From Isochrysis galbana (taxonomy: Eukaryota; Haptophyta; Isochrysidales; Isochrysidaceae): DNA of 64,000 nucleotides. Shown here piece by piece: positions 51,631-61,176 of the stretch. The translations under genes and the position numbers were made by a program. The DNA is taken from positions 2,672,944 through 2,736,943 of the forward strand of contig CM030933.1 in the NCBI GenBank assembly GCA_018136815.1, in the 5' to 3' direction. Every line of letters starts with the position of its first letter. Position 1 is the stretch's first letter. The notes below the pieces were generated by a model. That model did no database searches. It was not told the origin of the DNA and saw nothing but the letters and a program-made list of their open reading frames with translations.

Positions 51631-51636
51631 TTTTTT
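51631..51636 (+). terminator. Pol III T-run terminator
   Basis: Six T residues immediately after the 5S 3' end, the standard RNA polymerase III stop. Confidence 0.85.
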
Positions 51637-51639
51637 CTC

Positions 51640-51817
51640 TTTCCTTTTGCTCAACTTGTACTGCGGTACGCGGGAAGGCTAGGTGCTGCATGTTTTTCTC
51701 TCTTCCCTTTTGCTCAACTTGTACTGCGGTACGCGGGAAGGCTAGGTGTTGCATGCTTTTTCTCTTTCCTTTTGCTCAACTTGCAACTTGTACTGCGGTG
51801 GGGGACCACGCGGGAAG
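51640..51817 (+). repeat. Truncated tandem copies of the 5S 3' end
   Basis: The block tactgcggt.acgcgggaagg recurs at about 51661, 51724 and 51795, ~62-70 bp apart, each but the last followed by ggctaggtg.tgcatg and a T-run. The middle two lack the ggggacc box. They are 3'-end fragments plus spacer, not full genes. Confidence 0.9.
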
Positions 51818-52126
51818 AACGAGCCTCAGCCGGAGATCATCAACCCCTGCCGTAGACCATAAACAGCTACACACTGTACATTGTCATTGCCAACGTTGTA
51901 TTTGTCAATGCGATTGTTGATTGTCTAGGAGCAAGTAATGGCACTCACACTCACTCTCATAAACATAGGGGATAGGCTACTACTACTACTACACTACACA
52001 CTACTACTACAGCTGCTTGGCGCCCCACACTTTGGCCACCGCCATCTCCTCCGTCTTCCGCCTGCGGCTTCGCACCTGCGCTCGCATCTCCGCCTCCGCC
52101 TCTTCTTCTTCTTCAGCCAAGGCGGC
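51818..52126. other. Spacer between 5S fragments and next frame
   Basis: No feature; the last 80 bases are CT-rich (cctccgcctcttcttcttc) before the ATG at 52127. Confidence 0.4.
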
Positions 52127-52858
52127 ATGGCTCGACTCGTAAGTGACGCGGAGCCGCGCCATCTTGCGCGCTCTTATCACCTGCGCGAAATACAATCGGC
52201 TCCGTCGTACAACGCGCACTCCGTCGATTGTTCCGTTCTCAGCCTGCTCTATTCTCGTCCGACTCTCTTCCGGCTGCCGCGTCCCGTTTCTTTCAGACGG
52301 CTCGCACGTTGGTCGCCGCGTCTCCGTCCATTCCGGTCACTCGTCACTCGCAGTCTCGTTTCCGTTTCCGCTGTCGTTCCGCTTTGCCAGTTTTCAGCGC
52401 GCCTGACTTTGGTTCCGGCCGCTGAAGATTTGCTCGTTCATCTCGCGCGCACCCGTCCTTCCTTGAGGGAGGGCGAGGCCCTCTCGTATGTCATTGATCT
52501 CGCTTTCCAACGTGCCGCTGCCCACTGCCCACGGCCCACGGTGCCGCGTACGTTATGCCGAAAGATATCGCCGAGGCGGCACAGCTCGTTCTTCGCCCTG
52601 CTGGTCAACCGCCTGAGTCTCCGGCTCAGGTGCTGCCCATTCACTTCGACGAAATGTGTGCCACGCTCGGCGACATTAGGCGTGACGTCGAGACCGTGCA
52701 GGCCGACGGCATCTCGTGTCCTCGTGTCTTGGTTATCGGCGAGACGAGTGGAGTGCCACGCGCAGGGGAAGGGGTGGGGGTCCCTGACCGACGCCATTGC
52801 CCTTCGTGGGGCGGGAGGGGGTCGTTCGGAGGGGGGAGGGACTTGGCGGGGCAGGTAG
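52127..52858 (+). CDS. Hypothetical, possibly frameshifted
   Basis: 243 aa from ATG at 52127 after a short CT stretch. The nominal frame is Arg/Ser/Leu-rich. Parts in it (LVHLARTRPSLREGEALSYV) and in the neighbouring frame from 52555 (HFDEMCATLGDIRRDVETVQ) look protein-like, which suggests one or two frameshifts. The 3' end enters the interspersed repeat shared with 41650-41710, so it may belong to a mobile element. No family recognised. Confidence 0.25.
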   Translation: MARLVSDAEPRHLARSYHLREIQSAPSYNAHSVDCSVLSLLYSRPTLFRLPRPVSFRRLARWSPRLRPFRSLVTRSLVSVSAVVPLCQFSARLTLVPAAEDLLVHLARTRPSLREGEALSYVIDLAFQRAAAHCPRPTVPRTLCRKISPRRHSSFFALLVNRLSLRLRCCPFTSTKCVPRSATLGVTSRPCRPTASRVLVSWLSARRVECHAQGKGWGSLTDAIALRGAGGGRSEGGGTWRGR

Positions 52859-53223
52859 GGGGGAACCTTGCGGAATCCTTGGACACCCAGGGGAGGTGGG
52901 AAATAGTGGTTAAAATGAGTGAGTGACCGAGCTAGCCGTTAGCCGAGGCCGGAGAAGCACCAATGGAGTTGCCCTCTTCTCCCATCAGCGGTGGCGAAGT
53001 TTCGACTACCTGTATGTAAGTAATCTGCATGAACTATTAAATTTGGAATTTGGTAAGTAATCTGCATGAAGATTGAATTTGAACTACTCCCATCCAAGAA
53101 ATTCACAAGAAAAAACGTCGACGGGCCATACTAGGTGATACTCGGAGAAGGGTTCTCTACTTTTAAAGCTCATTCATTGGTCGAGAAGTTTGGTTCGCTC
53201 GCTCGCTCGTGGCTGAGCCGAGG
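52859..53223. other. Intergenic
   Basis: A 20-bp word (gtaagtaatctgcatgaa) occurs twice at 53016 and 53053. No gene. Confidence 0.45.
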
Positions 53224-54305
53224 ATGCTCGATCTCAGCGGAGGCTCGGCTCGGCTCCTTACGTCGGCTCTGCCGGCGGGGATGTGCGCTTCGGTATCCGG
53301 CGAGGTGTACGGCTTGGAGATCTCTCGTCTAGCGCTGGTCAAGGCGTTCCATCCCTCGGGCTCCGCCGACAGTCTTGCTCCAGTCGCAAGTGGCCTCGAC
53401 TGGCTGTGTGAGCTGGGCAGCTGTGCTAGCCTCCCGGGGCACACCGCGGCGACCACGCTTCGCCAAGCGGTCGAGATGGCACGTGGACCGCTCTCGGCCC
53501 GGGTCGCATCCCACGCGCCCACTGGGCAGGCCACCGCAGAGCCCGCATCCGATGGCGGCTTCCATGGCTGCTCGTCACCATCTCCGCAGCTCCAATCCTT
53601 CCTCACCAGTCTCGAGGAGAGGACAGGGCGTGAATGGATGAATGCCGACGTATATCTGACGACGAATGACAAGCCATCCGCTTCACTTGGTTGGCATATA
53701 GATGATGTGGACGTGCTTTTGGTGCTGCTCAATGGAAGAAAGCGGTGAGTGGCACATATTCCGGTAACATGTGGCGGATGCTCAGGTACTGACTACTGTG
53801 AGAAAGCCTCTATGCGATGAGGTTCAATCGCACTTGTGCGGATCAACGCAAGAGACGCCTTGATAATTCCTTGAAGTAATGTTGATCAACAGTTCCTGAC
53901 GCGTCCCACAGGTTCCGTGTCGCTGGGCAAGCCGCTGGTTCAGAGATCATTGTGGACAGAGATATGCAACCTGGCGACGCCATATACATTCCAGCCTTAA
54001 CTTTTCACACTGGCGGCTGCGATGACGTCTCCGACGATTCCATGCTGCTTTCACTTGCTTTACCACCTTGCATTGGGAGTGAGGCTGCCAGAGACGGAGT
54101 GCTCGCATGGCGCGCAGCGCGATCGGCCGCGATTTCCCGGATACCTTCAAGCGGCGCGAATAGCTGGCTGTGGGCAAGCACCGAGGAGGGGTCCAGGTGG
54201 ATGGCACGAATCATCGGTCAAAACCCCGACTGGCAGCGCTTCTGTATTGAATCACAACAGGTGGGCAGGAACGCAGATGAGAGCCGCGTTGCGGCTACTG
54301 CATAG
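53224..54305 (+). CDS. Cupin/JmjC-like (2-oxoglutarate oxygenase type) protein
   Basis: Exons 53224-53744 and 53912-54305, 304 aa; the join gives LLVLLNGRKRFRVAGQAAGS. The core WHIDDVDVLLVLLNGRKR supplies an H-x-D iron motif, and PGDAIYIPALTFHTGG supplies the distal His, the layout of NO66/MINA-type cupins that hydroxylate ribosomal proteins or demethylate histones. The preceding strand NADVYLTTNDKPSASLGW also fits. N-terminal ~120 residues are not conserved. The start is uncertain (a GTG-led frame extends 15 nt upstream), and the last ~20 residues after FCIESQQ may be unspliced intron. Confidence 0.68.
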
Positions 54306-54739
54306 GTTGGGAAAGGTCATCAGGGATGAAGCTACTTGTCCGAGCTTAGTGAGCGATCGCGAGGCTTTGCGAACGATTGTGAATGCTATCGCAAGGCTTT
54401 CTTTCTTGTGCCATTGCATGTGTCGGAAGCGTGGACGGTCACCGTAATGCTGCCGATACACGGGAGTACGAGGGGCAGCATCACAGACTGAGAGTACGAG
54501 GGGTTCCCTCTAGGTAGTAGTAGACTGCAGAACCTTCAAGCGTTTCTTTTTCAGAGGGAACTGTCTGTTCTTTCTTCAAGTAGAACTGCCTGGGATTCGT
54601 CCCTAGGTTCTGGTTGCAAACGTTGGCGGCCCCGAAATCCTTCCACGCATCCAAAAAATCTGTAGACAGAATACTATGGACTATGGCGACAAACGCACGC
54701 ACCGGGAAGGCACTAAAATCTAAAAGTGGATTAAGGCGA
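54306..54739. other. Intergenic
   Basis: A short repeated word (gagtacgaggggttccc and gagtacgaggggcagca) near 54465-54515. No gene. Confidence 0.35.
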
Positions 54740-55110
54740 TTAAATGCATTAAATACCCGGATCTCCCGCTAAAGGGCGATGCAGACGCAGAGCCTCAACT
54801 AGAGCTTGGCCTACTAGACTGGGACAACCATAGAAAAGCCCTTCAGGCAAAATGGATGCTAAACTACCTCGACGCGAGGCAAGCGCAATTCAAGCAAGTA
54901 CTAGACGCCTGGCGCCTGGTTCTCCGGTTGCCCTGGCGTTGAGGTTCAGCCGCACGAACTTAGGTAGGGCGGCGGTATTGACAATACTATTAATTAGTAT
55001 TGACCACCATACTCACCCACAAACTGACCGATAGTACAAGAGGGACGAGCAAACTCCCCGATTTCTTGAAGCAAGCGCTTAACACCATACGTAGTCTGAA
55101 TCTCACAACC
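54740..55110 (+). mobile_element. LINE ORF2 fragment with stops
   Basis: Decodes as WIKAIKCIKYPDLPLKGDAD, ELGLLDWDNHRKALQAKWML, NYLDARQAQFKQVLDAWR, then after a stop and a frame change RTNLGRAAVL and TSKLPDFLKQALNTIRSLNL. Homologous to 8278-8490 and to the tail of 32481-33770. Pseudogenised. Confidence 0.75.
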
Positions 55111-55763
55111 CTAATAACCAGTAGGGCAGCAGGCAGCAGGCGCTAGGGAGAAAGAGGGAAGGGGATGTGGATGTGGTAGGATAGGGAGGGTAGTTAGGAG
55201 TAGCACGTAGCACAAACAATCTGCCTCACGCCGTGCAAGTAGCGGTTAGTTTTTAAGATTTTTTGTCGTAGTGCATGTACTAGGGTGAAGGGTGGATAGG
55301 ACACACCATGTGCAATGTGCAATGTGCCTTTATTTTTATGCTTACGTGAATTAGTTACGTTCGGCACAACAGCTTAAGCGATAGTAGCTAGGAGATGGCA
55401 GCAGCCTTCAGAATGTGCAGACTAAAACTAGATAGTTCGTTAGGCATTCAACCTCGGCCGCGCCTCGCCCCACTGACCTTGCCCGCGCAACGCCCATACA
55501 TCTCTCTACCCCTATAATGTGGCAGTGGCAGCTTCAGGCAACCACAAATATTCACTATGAATGTCTCGTGACACGTGCAAATACAACAGGCATTTACCTC
55601 TACACGCCACAGAGCAGCAACATCACCGTCGTTTCACAGTCGGTTGAGCGTGGGATCAAATGCATGGCATGCTTAGCCATGGTACGACTGACGTTTGGCG
55701 GTAATTAAGAAAACATGGCATCGATCCGTCCATAACCAGAAAGACGAAGAAAGAGAGTCAAGG
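55111..55763. other. Intergenic with diverged segmental repeat
   Basis: 55150-55400 resembles 51000-51190, which lies between the ATATC array and older sequence. No gene recognised. Confidence 0.5.
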
Positions 55764-56733
55764 TTAGATAGCAAGGCCAAACACTGTGGCGATACAATAC
55801 ATGGTCTTGTTGTCCCATTTCAGCGTCGCGCTCCCATCCGATGTATTGTCCCAGTAGCAAGAAGTAGCCATGTGCATTCCCGCACCATTTTTCTGCATGA
55901 TCACACACGTCACGATGTATTTGAATGGTTGCTGTTGTGCCTTCAATCTTTGCATCGCCTGCTCAATCACCTGCAGATGCGGTGGGCAGAAACACAATTT
56001 GGCGTTCCGGCTCCCCGCCTAACAGGTTGCGCAACCCAGATCTTGCCCAGCCGATAAAGGGGTGCAGAGGCACGCCACACATTGGATGTCCACTGTGGCA
56101 CCTTGGTGTGGTTGTACGTCGCGCCGCCAAGTACTGATTCGATGGCCTGAAGAGCGAGGGGTGCTTGGAGTGAATAAAAGCCAATGCAATTTCCTTTCCA
56201 TCAAGTAGGGTTCCTCTCTGCGGCCTCTCTCACCTCTCCCCCGCACAATCTCTTTCTCCCTATCTCTGGGTTTCACCCTTCCTGATGATGTCTTTCTGCC
56301 ACTCCCTTTCTCACTCTACACTTATCTCTCCGTCTGGGTCCCTCTATTCCTCTCTCTCTTCCCGCTTCCCCCCCTCCGCCCCACTCCCCCCGTCTCCCGT
56401 GTAGTCTTGCGGCTGGCGAGACTGATACCGTGGTCTCCTCTCCTTTTCTCCACGTATTCCCATTCTATCTCCCTCTCGCTCCCTCTGTCCATCTCCCCCT
56501 CTTTCTCCCGATCCTTCTCTTTGTCCCTTTCCATCCCTTCCCTCAATCTTCCTCTCACCCCCCACACCACACCACCCCGCTCCCACACTCTCTCCCTTCC
56601 TGGCTTTCCCCCTCCAAGGGTTCTGGCGCTCGGCCGAGCAGCTGGTTCAGTTAGCTGGCCTCACCTCTTTCAACAGGCCAGTCACGTCCTCCTGTGAGAA
56701 GGAAAGCTCGTCTGTCGGCGCCACGTCGTCCAT
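55764..56733 (-). CDS. DYNLT1: Tctex-type dynein light chain (DYNLT1 homologue)
   Basis: Exons complement(55764-55970, 56081-56146, 56665-56733), all phase 0, give exactly 113 aa, the length of animal DYNLT1. Exon 1: [20 protein letters not shown]. Exon 2: [20 protein letters not shown]. Exon 3: [40 protein letters not shown] and [15 protein letters not shown], nearly identical to the animal protein in the dimer core. It joins intermediate chains of cytoplasmic and axonemal dynein. Divergent from the MORN gene, 615 bp apart, with CT tracts serving both sides. Intron 1 (56147-56664) is long for this genome. Confidence 0.95.
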
Positions 56734-56744
56734 CGGGACTGGGG

Positions 56745-56870
56745 AGGCGGAGAGAGGATAAGAGGGAGGAGGACGGAGGGAGGGAGGCAAAGAGGATGCG
56801 AAGGAAGGAGAGGGAGTGGGAAGGAGGGAGAGAGGGAGAGAGGGAGAGAGGGAGAGGAGGGCGCGCCACT
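56745..56870 (+). promoter_or_regulatory. Purine tract upstream of DYNLT (coding strand pyrimidine)
   Basis: ggagagag and ggaggaggac runs starting ~12 bp before the DYNLT start codon. Confidence 0.4.
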
Positions 56871-56999
56871 CGGAACGGCGGAGTGAGTGAGGGCCGCTGA
56901 AAGAGGGGGGGGGGAGGAACGAAAGTAGTAGTTAAAAACTGAACTCACAGCATCGGTAGATCCCCCCCTCTTCGGTATCATCTCCTCTCCCGTCCGTTT

Positions 57000-57092
57000 C
57001 GCATTCCCTTTCGTTTCTTTCGACCGCTGCCGTCTCTCTCTCCCTCTTCCTCCCTCTCTCTCCCTCTCACTCTCTCTCTCTTTTCCTCTCTC

Positions 57093-57136
<44 letters not shown>

Positions 57137-57170
57137 TCTTTCTCTCTTCCTCTCTCCCTCTTCCTCCCTA

Positions 57171-57202
<32 letters not shown>

Positions 57203-57300
57203 TCTCTCTCCCTCCCTCCCCCCCCCACCCCCCCCCCCTCTCTCCCTCCCTCTCCCTCTCCCTCCTCTCTTCTCCTCCCCCCCCCCCCGCCCCACCACTC
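57000..57300 (+). promoter_or_regulatory. (CT)n tract upstream of MORN gene
   Basis: ctctct, ccctctct and poly-C runs ending ~50 bp before the ATG at 57349. With the tract at 56745-56870 it shows opposite polarity on each side of a divergent promoter. Confidence 0.45.
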
Positions 57301-57348
57301 TCGTGCTCCCTCCTCACGCGCTCGATCTGTCCGCTCGCTCGGCCCGCG

Positions 57349-58571
57349 ATGGCGAATGACGAATTGCTGGATTCTGCTTCACGCGAGTGGATTTCGCGAA
57401 GGGAGGGGCCGCGCAGGACCATCTATTTCACAAGAAAGCTACCTGGACAGGCAAACTACGCGCGGACGGGGCAATATCTAGGCGAGTGGAAGGCCAACAA
57501 ATACCATGGAAAGGGGACGTTCGAGTCAGCCAACGGCACACGTTACGTTGGCGACTGGGTGCAGGGCAAGCGAGATGGGATGGGCACGCTCTGGGTCAAG
57601 GTGAAAGGCGAGTTGCGTAAGCGGTACGTCGGTCAGTGGAGTGAAAATCACCCGCACGGTCGTGGGATTTACTACTACGCGAATGGCGACCAGTACTCGG
57701 GAGAGTGGAAGAATGGTGTCAGGCATGGCGCAGGAACCTTGACAACAGAGAAAGGTGTCTATGAGGGCGCATTTTTCAACAACAAGAAGCATGGCTTTGG
57801 TATTCTAGATCTTCCTAATGGTGACCATTTTGAGGGAATGTTTGTTGAGGACATGAAAGAGGGTGAGGGTGTGCACTTCTACTTTGACAAGGAGCGGAAA
57901 ACGCACACGAAGCGGTGAGTGGCCTGCCACCATTTGGTTTTTAGTGTGATGCAAAGTGGTCCTTGCTGGCGCCAAAGTTATGCGTGGATGTTGTCTATCG
58001 ATAGTGTGCCCAACACCGATGCCGTCTTCATGCCCGTGCGCATCACGTAAAAAGATGATCTTGACGCCCTCTCCTGCGTTTGCTTCATCGCAGGTATGAC
58101 GGCGAATGGGTGAATGACACACCAAAATGCGGATACTACACTGAGATGCCACCAGACGAAATGGTCCCCGCCTCGCGCCAGCCAGAGCCACTTCCTCCCG
58201 TCGAGCTTGTGGCGCCTGAGCGAGTAATCTCGGACAGGCTAGCCGAGATCCGACGGGAGCGGGCGCATGTGCGTGCAGAGCGCGTGCCGCTTGACGAGCG
58301 CTTCACACCAGAGGAGCTTGAAGCCTTACGGATCGCCTTTGGCCGCGTGGACGTGGAGGACAAGGGCGAGATCACTCTTGCAGAGCTACCACAAGCCTTT
58401 GAACAAGTCGGCATGGAGCCCAGCAACGAAGAGATTGCTATGGTGCTGGCCGAGCTTAACAAGGAGAATCGAGCGGAGACCACTTTCACCTTTCCAGAGT
58501 TCTCACAAGCAGCAGATCTCCTCTCGCCTCTTGAGGATTTAGAGGACGAGGAGCCGGCTGATGAGTTTTGA
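57349..58571 (+). CDS. MORN3-like protein with C-terminal EF-hand region
   Basis: Exons 57349-57914 and 58094-58571, 347 aa; the join reads HTKRYDGEWVNDTPKCGYY. Residues ~40-205 hold about seven MORN repeats (GEWKANKYHGKGTF, VGDWVQGKRDGMGTL, SGEWKNGVRHGAGTL, GAFFNNKKHGFGIL), and the ending YDGEWVNDTPKCGYYTEMP is specific to MORN3. Human MORN3 is ~240 aa and stops soon after; here ~110 more residues contain an EF-hand pair (FTPEELEALRIAFGRVDVED, EEIAMVLAELNKENRAETTF) with loops lacking several calcium-ligand acids. MORN3 is a ciliary/sperm-tail protein. Likely axonemal. Confidence 0.88.
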
Positions 58572-59281
58572 TTGAACGATGGGAAGGCGCCATGAAATGA
58601 CGGTGCCTTCGATTGGTTGGACGTTGTCTTTCACTTTGTGATGGTGGTGTTGACAAGTTGATTGTGCAAATCTGATGGTTATCGAGTTGATCATGCAGAT
58701 GTGGCGAGTGAGCATGCTCTGCGATGGGAGCTGCGAGGTGTGAAGGACGGACCTCTTTGCACCAAGATCTGCCGCTCATACGTGCTGCCCACGGCGCGGT
58801 TTTTGGTAGCTTGGGGGCTTCGGCCCATGTGCACTACTTTGGGCCTTGCGTGGGGGGAGGGCCGGGACAGGCCTGGTGGCGGCGCGTCTGGTGCGAGTTT
58901 GTTTGTTTGTCTTATGCTGCCGGGTGCTAGAGTAATAGTGCCTCGTGGGGCCCGAGCGTGTGAGGGCCCTACCCGGGGGCTTATGTCTTCTGTCGTGAGG
59001 GGTATTTTCCATTCTCTTATTCTTTGCTTTCCTCAACGTTAACGTGTTTCCTAACCTCGGTCGTCGTGGTCACTCTCCATTGCGGTGCCGTGTGGGTGTG
59101 GACTCACTAGATGTGTTCTAGCTGTGCCTAGCCGTACGGCTAGGCGTTGCAATTTTTCACTAGGAATCAAGGTGTTCTTTCCCCCTAGCTACTTGCGGCG
59201 GAAGCTCGCAGTAGGCAGTAGGGTCCCACTGAAAGATCTCCCGCTCTGCTCCGCTCTACAACAGCCAGCTCCGGTGGCAAC
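58572..59281. other. 3' flank, possible old LINE 3' remnant
   Basis: 58800-58890 (gtgcactac, ggcctt, gtgggggga..gggacaggcct) weakly resembles the LINE 3' UTR block. No gene. Confidence 0.3.
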
Positions 59282-59760
59282 AACGGTGGTGGAGCACCAG
59301 GAGGAAAGGAAGGAGGCGGTAGCATTGGCGGAGGAGTCATGGGAGGCGGCGGCAACGGAGGCGACAATGGGGGTGGAGAAGGTGGAACACGCGGTGGTGG
59401 GCGCGGTGGCGGCGAGGGAGGCGAAGAGGGTGGTGGCAGCAACGGTGGTGGAGCACTAGGAGGGAAGGAAGGAGGTGGGGGAGATGGCGGAGGGGTCACG
59501 GGAGGCGGCGGCAACGGAGGCAACAATGGGGGTGGAGAAGGTTGAACACGCGGTGGTGGGCGCGGTGGAGGCGAGGGAGGCGAAGAGGGTGGTGGCAGCA
59601 ACGGTGGTGGAGCACTAGGAGGGAAGGAAGGAGGTGGGTGAGATGGCGGAGGGGTCACGGGAGGCGGCGGCAAGGGAGGCGACAATGGGGGTGGAGAAGG
59701 TGGAACACGCGGTGGTGGGCGTGGTGGCGGCGAGGGAGGCGAAGAGGGTGGTGGCAGCAA
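59282..59760. repeat. 159-bp tandem repeat, three units, proline-rich on minus strand
   Basis: The word aacggtggtggag recurs at 59282, 59441 and 59600 and as aacgttggtggag at 59759, exactly 159 bp apart. 159 is 53 codons, so the minus frame stays in register: SPPPRPPPRVPPSPPPL-type repeats as in hydroxyproline-rich cell-wall proteins. No clear start or signal peptide; the transposon at 59779 abuts its 5' side. Could be the middle of a broken gene. Confidence 0.8.
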
Positions 59761-59770
59761 CGTTGGTGGA

Positions 59771-60744
59771 GCTGTTGCTAGGGGTTGGCAGAAATATCCA
59801 AAAAATCGGACCCAAATATCTAGCAAAAATATCCGCAAAATATCCACCAAGCTACCCAAATATCCGGGAAAATATCCGGCTCATGCGCTGTAAATAGCAA
59901 CACGCGTTCACGCGCTGTAGCTGTTGCGCCATGCTCGTGTGTCGTGTGCCGGGTGGGGCGGGCATTGCTTTGATTTTTGAGCTCTAGCTCTAGCTAGCCT
60001 TCATGTTCCTTCATACAACTGCATTTGACATTTGTTTGTGATTGATGGTTGATGATCGACCTCTTGACCTCATGGCTCATGGAAACCACATCCACATCAC
60101 ACATTGCACAATGCACAACACACATCACACGATACAGCACGATCACGATCACGACTACCTACTGGCGTTGATTGCGGTTGTATCGTACCACCGTGCTCAT
60201 GCGACACAATGCGTGCGCAGGGCGTTGCGTTGACGCGGTGGCTGAGGGCACGCGGCGCGGCTGCGCGGCTGCGAGCGAGCGGCGGGAGCACACGCGAGCG
60301 TTGCGCTTGTGATGCTCGGCCATGCGTGGCGTGTGGTGTTATGGCCGCGGGCTTGGGGCCTGGGGGCGGGAGTAGGGAGTAGGAGGTAGGAGGCAGGTGC
60401 AGCCCCTCACCTCTGCGCATCGTCTTGCCCGCAGTCTGTGTCTGTCGCAATCATCCACAATATTAATATTACATATTCAGCCACTTTATTCACGTATTCA
60501 CCATCTACTTTCTATGGGACTTCGCTGGTGACCCCCAGGCCAGCCACGAGCCACGAGCCCCTCTGTGGTTTTGTTTTCTTGATTGGGGGGTTTTGTTTTC
60601 GCTTAGGCGCCCCTCGACCACCCAAATATCCGTCAAGTATCCAAGGCTCCCACCCAAATATCCAAGACATATCTAATCCTGCCAAAATCTGCCCAAATAT
60701 CCAATGGATATATCCGGATATTTCTGCCAACCCCTAGCTGTTGC
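59771..60744. mobile_element. Non-autonomous hAT-like transposon with 8-bp target-site duplication
   Basis: Terminal inverted repeats of 21 bp start TAGGGGTTGGCAGAAATA at 59779 and end as its reverse complement at 60736; the outer 8 bp GCTGTTGC are present on both sides (59771-59778, 60737-60744). An 8-bp duplication and a TAGGGGTTGGC-type end are hallmarks of hAT elements. Both ends carry many subterminal AATATCC words (at least eight on the left within 100 bp, five on the right), the usual transposase-binding arrangement. 958 bp, no transposase frame inside. Perfect duplication suggests a recent jump. Confidence 0.92.
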
Positions 60745-61176
60745 GGGTAAGGGGAACACCCCACGCGGCACGCTCTATTCTTAGAGCGCGCCCCCTCACA
60801 TGCAAGGGGGAGCGTCCCCGACACACTCTATTCTTAGAGCGTGTCTCTCCTTCCGCCCCTCTCTCCCGGTCCCCTCGCATGCAGCTCCAACCGGGATCCC
60901 TTCCTTTCCTCCTTCCATGCAACCCCAGTGGTTCCTTTTGTTCCCTCGGCCCACGAGGCTCGGAGTTCCCCCGCGCTCGCCCCTCGCTTTCCCCCTCCGA
61001 AGCCCGGCTCTCCCCTTCGTTCCATTAGTTTTCCCTCTGTTCCTAGAGTTTCCCGTGTTCTTTTTTCCCGTCGCCCCTTTTATGTTTCTGTCTTGTGTTT
61101 CTTTCTGGCGCGCTCGCCCGGGAGCACCCTCTCTGTGCCTGTCTCCGTGTGCCCCATCCCGTTCTCGTTTGCCACC
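60745..61176. other. Flank of transposon
   Basis: A ctctattcttagagcg word occurs twice (60770, 60826). No supported gene before the ATG at 61177. Confidence 0.4.
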
